From: Auxenochlorella pyrenoidosa
Lineage: Eukaryota; Chlorophyta; Trebouxiophyceae; Chlorellales; Chlorellaceae
Length of the DNA stretch: 23,745 bases
Reading direction: 5' to 3'
NCBI GenBank assembly: GCA_001430745.1
Contig: KQ481983.1
Coordinates: forward strand, 493,742-517,486
A model generated the notes under the pieces. The model saw only the letters and a list, made by a program, of their open reading frames with translations. It did no database searches and had not been told where the DNA came from. Positions 1 to 7,140 of this stretch are shown here, piece after piece (position 1 is the first letter of the stretch; each line of letters opens with the position of its first letter). Position numbers and translations under genes: made by a program.

Positions 1-2
1 CC

Positions 3-908
3 GTGGGCGTCACCATGTCTTATTTTGCGCACCTGCCCGGCGTCACGGCCGCGGCCTTCAACGCCGAGGGCTCCCCCGAGCGCGCCCGCTACATGGCAAT
101 CGTGCTGGCCAAGTCACGGTCGTACCAGGCACAGGCGGGGGTCCCCAAGGACCCTGCTGTGGTCATTGTGTCGGCCACCCCGCAGGGCGGCAGCCTCAGC
201 GTGTACACGCGCGTGTACTTCCCGCCCGGGCAGAACGTCGCGGCGCAGGGCATGTGGTCCAACCTGCTGGTGCCGCCGGGCGAGCAGGCCCCGTGGCTGC
301 AGGCCGCGTGGCCGGGCACCGAGCTGACGCTGGTCAAGAGGTGGGTGGGCGGGTGGGTGGCTGTGCCAGGTGGCGGGTGGCTGTGCAGCAGCGACGCCCT
401 CGGTGGCTGCCAATGCCACTTAAAGGTGCTCGGTCAGCAAGCGCGTGCTGCCCTCCCACAGCGTGCTTACAGCTCCCCGCACCCCCTGAACAACTATTCC
501 GCCCTGTCAGCTCACATAATGTGAAGCACGCTCCCCTCACCCCACTGCAGCGTGGTGGCGTGCAACGACACGCTGTGCGAGACGTGCGTGGACCCCGCCA
601 CCGGAGCCGCAACGCGCCAGAAGTGCTCCAAGTGCGTGGACCACACCGGGGTGCCCGGCCAGCCCGGCTACTTCAGCGTGTACATGACGAACGATGCCAA
701 GCACACCTGCGCGCTGTGCACGGTGCCACGCTGCGTGCGCTGCGGCCCGCTGGGCGCCTGCGCCACCTGCGCCGCGGGCTTCACGCTTCGCGCCGGCCAG
801 TGCGAGCCCGCCAGGGCCGCCACGGCTGCGGCGGCAGCGCCTGCTGCCGCCCCACACGGGCCGCCTGCACCACAGGCAGCCCACGGGCCCGGCGTGCCCA
901 ATGCTTAA
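3..908 (+). CDS. Cys-rich, probably extracellular protein (3' end, partial)
   Basis: This is the last 231 residues of a gene that starts upstream of the window. Exons are 3-340 and 551-908, with an intron at 341-550 (GT...CAG). The split codon AG|C gives Ser, so the frame is kept. The first exon encodes a mixed alpha/beta stretch (an RARYMAIVLAKS helix, then strands such as VVIVSATP and GGSLSVYTRVYF). It resembles the SEA-like modules repeated in algal wall or surface proteins; that is inference. The second exon carries about 16 cysteines in CxxC-type spacing (CNDTLCETC, CSKC, CALC, CVRC, CATC), like furin-type or EGF-like receptor repeats, then an Ala/Pro/His-rich tail. No membrane segment is visible in this fragment. 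An extracellular, disulfide-rich role is likely. Function is unknown. Confidence 0.72.
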
Positions 909-1319
909 CTGAGAACAAGTGGTTGGGGCCCCACTCTTGCCTGCTTGACAGGCTGCCAGGGCTCGATTCTGGGCCCTGTGGCCAGTTCATGGCAGCAGCA
1001 TGGCCTGCAGCCTTGGGGTGCATGCTTATGTAGACCAGGTCTCGGCACCTTGGCACCCTCAGCACACCCGGCCACTGCTTTAGCAGCTGGCCTGCCCTGT
1101 GTCTGCTGGCCGGCAGGTACGCCGGCCAGCCCTTCTCTCGTACCTCACCTCACCTCTTCCCTGCCATTTCTTGGGCCCCCAGGGACGCGCTGCACTGCGC
1201 CTTGAGCCTGCCGCCTGCATGTCAGGCAAGGCGCAGGTCCGCGTGCTCTCTGGTGGCGTTAGAATCCCTTTGTACCCTCCCCATTCGTCCCATTGGCCTG
1301 CAATTCAGCAACCGCTGGC
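909..1319. other. Non-coding: 3' UTR and intergenic sequence
   Basis: I see no convincing gene here. It should hold the 3' UTR of the Cys-rich gene. A perfect 10-bp inverted repeat (1105-1130) is the only clear structure. Open frames in this stretch have no domain, no consistent splice sites and no good codon pattern. Confidence 0.5.
1105..1130. repeat. Perfect inverted repeat (hairpin)
   Basis: The arms GCTGGCCGGC (1105-1114) and GCCGGCCAGC (1121-1130) are perfectly complementary, with a 6-base loop AGGTAC. It lies about 200 bases after the stop of the Cys-rich gene, so it would be in that transcript's 3' UTR if the UTR reaches this far. Confidence 0.8.
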
Positions 1320-1410
1320 TCGCCACTCCACTTCCATCCCTTCAGCTCAGTTCTTTCAATCAGTACTACATAGTATGCTCTTCACAGCGTCGGCAGTGCG
1401 TGTGTGCGGA

Positions 1411-1415
1411 TGTAA
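1411..1415 (+). terminator. Candidate TGTAA polyadenylation signal
   Basis: TGTAA is the usual polyadenylation signal of green-algal nuclear genes. This copy could serve the Cys-rich gene ending at 908, which implies a 3' UTR of about 500 nt. A five-base motif is weak evidence alone. Confidence 0.3.
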
Positions 1416-1857
1416 GCAATCTGCTCCATGACGATATGAAGGACAAGCGCCGCATGCGGCCGCATGGGGCCGTTAGTGGCAACGTAGCGGCAGCAACAAC
1501 AGTAGTGGGCAGTTCAGGTGGACCGCAGGCAGCATGCACGTCCCGGTGAAAAATGGGGCGTACCCAAGCCGAGTGTATGTGCAGAAAAAGGCGGATGTAC
1601 ATTGCACGAAAGGAGGTTGCTGCTGAGAATGCTGAGGATGGGGGCATGGTGGGTGGCAAAGGCCAGGTTGCTGGCCAGGAGCCAAGGGCAAGCGGTGCTG
1701 GCAGAGCAGGGGGATCAGAAGGGCGGCAGCAATGTCACTCAAGGCTAGATTGACAGGCAGGATACAGGGTTTGAAGAGAAGGATTTCGTATGAAAAGGAG
1801 AAATTGCGGTGGACAGAACACCAGAGGGTGGAGGGCTGCTGCCCGTGGGCGCTGCAG

Positions 1858-2671
1858 CTAGTGAGAGGCGGAAGGGCGGGTTAAGCGCGCCCACCAGCTG
1901 ATTGCCTTGAACAACAGGTTGATGGTCAGCCAAAAGACGAGCATGAGGACGGACCAGCAGGCAAAGAATGCGTGCAAGCTGCCTGCCAAGGCATGGCCTG
2001 CGGCATACGCCTGGGCAGAGGAGAGCCCATACGAAAGGGCGCCGACCATCACCATGGCGGCAATCACGCTGTTGGGGTGCACACCACGCCTGCCGGGTGC
2101 GCCCTTGCTGCCGCCAGCGCGCGGGGCAGCGCCATCTGCAGGCGGGAGGCCTGGGGTCCCGGCCGCGGCAGCAGCTGGCCGCACCCGCAGGGGGTCTCTG
2201 GGCGGGGGCAGAGGCGCCGTGCGCATCAGCGCGCGGCCGCAAGCGGCGCGCCATCCACCTGCACAGGGCGGGAATCCCGCAGGCGTGCGACAGTGAGGGC
2301 GCCACCAGAATTGGCAAAGAGAGGGCGCTGCTGTGTGTGTGGTGGGGGGGGGTGAGGCGGCAACGGTGCCAGGGCTGCGAGTGTTTCCCGACTAAGGGCT
2401 GGTGCCTGTTGCGCGAGTGCCCAACCGCAAGCTGTGCCTGGGGCGACCGCGCTGTGGCTACCAGCAACACGGCAGCAGCCGTAACGGCGGTGGCAGCGCC
2501 CACCCACTCCGCTGCCGCTCCCGCCCAGCTGCAGCTGCACCAGCCACCCGCCCCGTGCTGCTTCTGTCCGTCTGCTGGCTCCGAGCCCCTGCTGGCTGCA
2601 CACCACGCACCTGCGAAGCGTGGCGGCGCTGCAAAGAGCAGCGGGCGGGTTGCCGTGAGCGAGACGGCCAT
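1858..2671 (-). CDS. Small plastid-targeted-looking membrane protein, copy A
   Basis: Unrecognised gene of 153 aa. Exon 1 is 2671-2611 and exon 2 is 2258-1858; the intron 2259-2610 has donor CGCAG|GTGCGTGG and acceptor TGTGCAG. I chose this structure because the duplicate at 4773-5578 has the same donor, acceptor and phase and also stays open. The N terminus (MAVSLTATRPLLFAAPPRF) is hydroxylated, basic and free of acids, like a chloroplast transit peptide. A Pro/Ala/Gly-rich linker follows (about 36-80). Two hydrophobic segments lie at about 85-107 and 118-137. The end, SWWARLTRP, is conserved with copy B. It is head-to-head with the plus gene starting at 3235. Plastid membrane location is inference; function unknown. 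Confidence 0.68.
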
Positions 2672-3234
2672 GGAGTCGCACGCTGGTGGCTGGTGAAGGG
2701 CTTCGACACCAAGAAGATGCCAGAATCAGGTTCAGGAGGGCATGCAGGCCCCTCGAGCACTGGTTTGGCAGGTGCCGACTTTCCACCTTTCCCGCCGCCG
2801 GTGGGTCGGGATTTGGCTGGTTTGCTGTGGGCTCCCTCTCAACCTTTTATCATCCTGTCTCCACCTGGGATCCCTGAGCGGCCATCGAGGGATCTGTCTG
2901 CGGATAGAGGCGAACCACAGGCTTCTCAACAGGTGAGGGGGTGGGCAAGCCTTGAGAAGGCCCCAGCTCCTAAGCAGCAGCCTGCTGTGTCCAGGGACTG
3001 GGCCAGCCTGCCTACCACACCCCTGCCTGGCGCTCCCAGACCTCTGAGCTCAGTGCAGCGGGCGCCTGCGGCGCCATGGGACGCGGCGCGCCGCCCTTGC
3101 GCGCCGCCGTTGCCGGCCGCTGCTCCGAAGGCAAGCGGGCACCCTGCTGCCCAGCGCGACCTGGCCTGCTTGTTTTGGAGCTCACAGAAAAGCACCTTGC
3201 CCAACCCCCGCTGCCGTGCAGAAGGTCACCAAGC
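2672..3234. promoter_or_regulatory. Shared divergent promoter, copy A, with leader intron
   Basis: These 563 bases separate the minus-strand start at 2671 from the plus-strand start at 3235. They are almost identical to 5579-6133. A probable 5' UTR intron of the plus gene runs from 2933 (donor CAACAG|GTGAGG) to 3221 (acceptor CTGCCGTGCAG), leaving AAGGTCACCAAGC before the ATG. Both splice sites are kept in copy B. Copy A has 13 extra bases near 3092-3110 relative to copy B, which breaks any reading frame and argues that the segment is not coding. Confidence 0.55.
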
Positions 3235-3805
3235 ATGCTGGCAGCTCGGGCCTCCCTGCCGGTGTCGTGCACCCTGCGTGTGCCGGCCTGCCGCGCGCAG
3301 GCGGTGGCGCGTATGCGGGGGCCGCGCCTCTGCGTGGCCGCGGCGGCCGCAAACGGCGCCGCACCCGAGGCGCGGGGCCCGCTCCAGCGGCTTCTGGTCG
3401 GGCCAGAGGTGAGCTCACGCTTGGCACGCACAGCGCAGGCAGCACGCAGCCTTGTGTCCACCTCTGGTCCACCCCTCCAGCCTCTCTGGCATCTCCTGCC
3501 TCACTTGCATCTAAGCTCGCCGCGCTTTTGATGCCCGCCGCCTGCAGCCAGAGAAGGAGCTCAAAAAGATGGAGCTGGAGAGCGCCAAATGCGCGACGGC
3601 CTCCAAGGAAGGGAGCCTGGCGTGCCTGGTGTCGCACGGCACATACCACCTGATGTGCGCCTGCCAGCTGCCGGCCATGGTCATGGCGGCTATGGGCTTC
3701 ACTCTGCATATTTGCCACGCGCTGTGGGGGGTGTGCTGCATTGGCCTCATCTCGTATTTTGTGCGCATCAAGTACATCAAGCACTTTCTGGCGCAGCAGC
3801 CGTGA
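3235..3805 (+). CDS. Small plastid-targeted-looking membrane protein of the divergent pair, copy A
   Basis: Unrecognised gene of 143 aa. Exon 1 is 3235-3408, exon 2 is 3548-3805, and the intron 3409-3547 (GTGAGC...CTGCAG) is phase 0. The start is the ATG just after the leader-intron acceptor and matches copy B. Residues 1-58 are rich in Ala, Arg, Ser and Cys with few acids (MLAARASLPVSC, then MRGPRLCVAAAAA), which suggests a chloroplast transit peptide. Exon 2 opens with a charged Lys/Glu helix (PEKELKKMELES). Two hydrophobic segments follow at about 91-111 and 113-130, then a basic tail (RIKYIKHFL). The second exon is far less similar to copy B than the first exon or the promoter is. Function unknown. 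Confidence 0.66.
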
Positions 3806-3912
3806 CGCGCTGGCAGCTGCACCGGCAGCTCGGCTGGCACCAGCTGCCGAAAGCATAGTTCACCCGCCGGCCTCCTGTGCATCCCTGCAACTATGGCTCC
3901 TAAGCTTGTTGT

Positions 3913-3917
3913 TGTAA
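3913..3917 (+). terminator. TGTAA polyadenylation signal, plus gene copy A
   Basis: TGTAA lies 108 bases after the stop codon, in TTGTTGTAACGC. The duplicate gene has TGTTGTAACGC at the matching place (6829-6833), which supports a real signal. Confidence 0.6.
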
Positions 3918-3989
3918 CGCATTGCACAGTACGTCTCCGCAACGGATGCAGCTGGTGCCAGGTGCAAACACTGGGCCACTCAGGGCAAG

Positions 3990-4225
3990 CAGGCGAGTGC
4001 TTGCTGACCAAGGGTTGCTGGCTGTTGCCCAACCGCATGCTGTGCCACAGCCCTCCTGGAACGCGGGCCAAGCTTGGGGTGATCGCGCTGTGGCTAGCAG
4101 CGACATTGTAGCAGATGAAGGGCAATGGCGGCGGCCACCAACCCGCTGGCAGGCACCCGCCCGCTGCAGCTTCGTCAGTCCCTGGATCGCTCGCAGCCCT
4201 TGCTGGCTGCACACCTGCGAAGCGA
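3990..4225 (-). pseudogene. Relic of a third copy of the minus-strand gene (intron and exon-1 edge)
   Basis: This stretch aligns by eye with the minus-gene intron in both units (about 2380-2620 and 5305-5527). Shared pieces are TTGCCCAACCGCATGCTGTG (compare TGCCCAACCGCAAGCTGTG), CACAGCCCTCCTGG, CGCGCTGTGGCTA, and GCTGGCTGCACAC...CTGCGAAGCG at the exon-1 donor. The ATG-containing part of exon 1 and all of exon 2 are missing, so it cannot encode the protein. It could instead be a dispersed element that also sits inside those introns. Confidence 0.5.
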
Positions 4226-4772
4226 GCTATTTGTTTCATTCAGTACGCTCTTGAAAACGAAACGTCAGAAAGGTGTGGACATGAAAGGAATTCTGGTTGA
4301 TGCGAAGGGCGAGCGTCACAGGCGGCCTTCCGAGCGCAGTGGCAGTAACAACAGTAGTGGGCAGTAAGGACAGGTGCGTCGCGGGCAGCATGTGCATCCA
4401 AAAGAAGGTCATGTGTTTCCAAGCCAATTGCCTGCGTAGCCTGCGTAGAAATGGAATGTGCAGGAAAAGGTAGATGTACACGGCGGGAAGGGAGGTGCTG
4501 CTAGGAACGCCGAGGGTGGGGCGTGCCAGGTGACAAAGGTCAGCGTGCAGGCTGAGGTGTCAACGGTTCAGTGCTGGCAGAGCAGCAGGATCAGAAGTGC
4601 GGGCAGCGATGCCACTCTGAGCTAGGGCGACAGGCAGGAGAAGGGGCATCTACGACAAGACGTGCAACAGGCAGGGCACAGGGTATGCCGACAGTGCGCG
4701 GCATGGGCAGGGGCAGCAGCGGCAGACAGAAGACCGGACAGACTGGCGAGCCGCTGCGGGCGAGCACTGCAA

Positions 4773-5578
4773 CTAGAGCTGTGGGGCGGAAGAGCGGGTG
4801 AAGCCCGCCCACCAGCTGGACACCTGCTGCACCAGGTCAACGAGCAGCATGAAGACGAGCAGGACGATGGGCAGGAAGGCAGCGAGTGCATGGCCGTGGG
4901 CCCTCAAGGCATGGCCCGCCGCGTGCTCCTGGGCAGCGGCCAGCCCAGACACAAGGGCGCTGCCCAGCGCCGCAAGGGTGAACAGCCGGCGAGCGTATGC
5001 TCCAAAATTGTCGGGTACGCCCTTGCTGGCTCCGGCACGTGGGGCGGAGCCATCTGCGGGCGGGATTCCTGGGGCCCCTGCCGCGCCGGCAGCTGGCCGC
5101 ACTGGCAGGGGGTCTCTGGGCGGGGGCAAAGGCGCCGCACGCGTCAGGCCGCGGCCACGAAGGGCGCGCCAGCCACCTGTACAGGGAGGGAATCGCGCAG
5201 GCGTGCGACAGTGAGAGCACTGCCAGAGTCGTCAAAGCAAAGAGAGCGCGTTGCCGAGGGGAAGGATGTGCGGATGCACGCTGCCAGGGCTGCGAGCGCT
5301 CCCAAAACATGGCCCACCGACAAGCTGTGTCACAGCCCTCCTGGCCCGCAAGCCAAGGGCCTATCGTGCTGTGGCTACCAGCAACACGGCAGCAGCTGTA
5401 ACGGTGCTGGGGGCGATCACCCTGCCGCCGCCGCTACCGGCCTGCACCAGCCACACGCCCTGTGCAGTTCTGTGCCAGCCGCTGGCTCCGAGCCCCTTCT
5501 CGATGCACGCCACGCACCTGCGAAGCGTGGCGGCGCTGCAAAGAGCAGCGGGCGGGTTGCCGACAGCGAGACGGCCAT
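4773..5578 (-). CDS. Small plastid-targeted-looking membrane protein, copy B
   Basis: Paralogue of the gene at 1858-2671; 154 aa. Exon 1 is 5578-5518 and exon 2 is 5176-4773; the intron 5177-5517 has the same donor (CGCAG|GTGCGTGG) and an acceptor CTGTACAG. Exon 1 differs from copy A by one residue in the first 20 (Thr to Ser). The Pro-rich linker is close to copy A (PLPPPRDPL, PPADGSAPRAG). The C-terminal half is more diverged, with hydrophobic segments at about 85-102 and 118-136. Conserved marks are AQ.HAAGHAL before the second helix and SWWAGFTR near the end. Function unknown. It pairs head-to-head with the plus gene at 6134. Confidence 0.68.
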
Positions 5579-6133
5579 GGAGTCGCACGCTGGTGGCTGG
5601 AGAAGGGCTTCGACACCAAGTAGATGCCAGGCTCAGGTTCAAAGAGGGCATGCAGGCCCCTCGAGCACTGGTTTGGCAGGTGCCGACTTTCCACCCTTCG
5701 CTGTGCATCGGTGTAGCAGGGATTTTGCTCACAGTGGCCTCCCTTTCTCCACCTTTCATCACTCCAGTCCTCAGCTGGGATCACTGCGCGACCAAAGAGG
5801 ATTCTGGCTGCGGATAGAGGCGAACCACAGGCTTCTCCTGAACAGGTGAAGGGGTGGGCAAGCTTTAAGAATGCCCCAGCTCCTGAGCATCAGCCTGCTG
5901 TACCCAGGGACTGGCCGCCTGCCTACCACACCCCTGCCTGGCGCTCCCAGACCTCTGACCTCGGTGCAGCGGGGGCCTGCGGCGCCATGGGGCGCGGCGC
6001 GCCGCCCTTGCCGGCCGCTGCTCCGAAGGCAAGCGGGCACCCTGCTGCCCAGCGCGACCTGGCCTGCTTGTTTTGGAGCTCACAAAAAAAAGCACCTTAC
6101 CAACCCCCGCTGCCGTGCAGAAGGTCACCAAGC
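5579..6133. promoter_or_regulatory. Shared divergent promoter, copy B, with leader intron
   Basis: These 555 bases match 2672-3234 nearly base for base over long runs (for example around 5655-5700 and 5815-6060). The probable leader intron runs from 5846 (donor GAACAG|GTGAAG) to 6120 (acceptor CTGCCGTGCAG), as in copy A. Confidence 0.55.
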
Positions 6134-6708
6134 ATGCAGGCAGCTCGAGCCTCCCTGCGGATGTCGTGCACCCTGCGCTTGCCGGGCTGCCGCGTGCGGA
6201 CGGTGGCGTGCATGCGGGGGCCGCGCCTCTGCGTGGCTGCGGCGGCTGCGGGCGGCCCCAGCGGGGACAAGGCGCCCGATGCGGAGCCGTCGTTTTTCCA
6301 GCGCAATTTCATTGGCCCAGAGGTGGGCTCCCTGCCCGGCCTGCAAAGCACACACAGCACGCGGACTTGTGTGCCGCGCCACTGGAACCTCGCCGCGCTG
6401 TGCCCCTTCTAAGCCTGCCCCCTCTCCCCGCCCCCCACTACAACCACCTGCAGCCCGAGAAGCTGCTCGAAGAGGTGGAGGTTGAGAGGGTCAACCGCTT
6501 GTGGGCCAGCATGCTCAGCATGCTGATGTCGCTGCTGGCGCTGGGCGCCTTCTGCCTGCTGCGCGCCCCCCAGCCGCCAGGCACTGTGCTGAACCGCATG
6601 AACTGCGCTCCGCTCATCTTCCTGCTGCTGGCGCTCTACAATATGTACAGGCTCATTGTGTCGACTGCGCAGCTCTGCATCATGCACTTCCTGGCGCTGC
6701 GGCGGTGA
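6134..6708 (+). CDS. Small plastid-targeted-looking membrane protein of the divergent pair, copy B
   Basis: Paralogue of the gene at 3235-3805; 147 aa. Exon 1 is 6134-6322, exon 2 is 6454-6708, and the intron 6323-6453 is phase 0. The N-terminal region is close to copy A (MQAARASLRMSCTLRLPGC, MRGPRLCVAAAAA), then diverges (SFFQRNFIGPE). Exon 2 begins PEKLLEEVEVERVNRL. It has hydrophobic segments at about 80-100 (rich in Leu and Met) and 113-137, and ends MHFLALRR. Beyond the PEK start and the HFLA near the C terminus, little of copy A's second exon is kept. Plastid membrane targeting is inferred; function unknown. Confidence 0.66.
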
Positions 6709-7140
6709 CGTGCCGGCAGCTGTGCTGGCAGCTGGGCTGGCACCTTAGCTGCCGAAAGCACCGCTCCCCACCTGCCGGCTTGAACTGTCCCCTGTGTATC
6801 TGCAACCATGGCTGCTCTGCCTTCCTGTTGTAACGCCCCTGCCCATTGCACAGATGCAACTGGTGTCGGCTGCAAAAACTGCGCCATTCAGGAAGCAGCC
6901 GGCAGCTGCTAGCAGAGGAATTGGAAGGCTGACCACTGTCCAGAAGCGGCTGAGGCAAGCACATTTGACAGCCCTTCAAGAATTGCATTGGCTGAGCCGT
7001 TCAAGATTTTCAATGGCTGGGTCGGAAAGACGAGTCGGCTGCTGCATCACGCTGGGGCGCCGCCCCATTGCAGCCAGCAGTGCAGCCTGGCGGGCCACGT
7101 ACAGCCCTGCACATTGCATGGCGTGCTTCTTCCGATCATC
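6709..7140. other. Non-coding: 3' UTR of copy B and promoter region of SelU
   Basis: The first part, up to about 6900, belongs to the duplicated unit. The rest (about 6900-7140) is unique and should hold the promoter and 5' UTR of the gene starting at 7141. No TATA-like element stands out. Confidence 0.5.
6829..6833 (+). terminator. TGTAA polyadenylation signal, plus gene copy B
   Basis: TGTAA 121 bases after the stop codon, at the position matching the signal of copy A. Confidence 0.6.

Larger units (their letters stand above)
1320..3985. repeat. Segmental duplication, unit A
   Basis: This unit of about 2.65 kb contains the 3' flank, a minus-strand gene, a divergent promoter, a plus-strand gene and that gene's 3' flank. 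It is repeated in the same order and orientation at about 4226-6900. Shared landmarks include AACAACAGTAGTGGGCAGT in the left flank, both exon-intron structures, the promoter, and GAAGGTCACCAAGCATG at the plus-gene start. Edges are estimated by eye. Confidence 0.85.
3806..4225. other. Non-coding: 3' UTR of copy A plus relic of a third unit
   Basis: Bases 3806 to about 3985 are the 3' flank of the plus gene and match the flank of copy B (6709 to about 6890), including a shared GCTGCCGAAAGCA. Bases about 3990-4225 resemble the intron of the minus-strand genes (see the relic entry). No intact gene is visible. Confidence 0.6.
4226..6900. repeat. Segmental duplication, unit B
   Basis: Second copy of the divergent gene pair with both flanks, in the same order as unit A. 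The left flank (about 4226-4772) matches about 1320-1857 at scattered blocks such as AACAACAGTAGTGGGCAGTA and GTGCTGGCAGAGCAG. Similarity on the right fades near 6890-6900, after GCGCCATTCAGGAAGCAG. I see no gene in the left flank. Edges are estimated by eye. Confidence 0.85.

Noticed and set aside
2402..3412. 336-codon plus-strand frame across the intron and promoter of unit A
   Set aside because: It covers the minus-gene intron, the promoter and the plus-gene first exon in a different frame. The 13-base indel between units breaks it, so it is not conserved in the duplicate.
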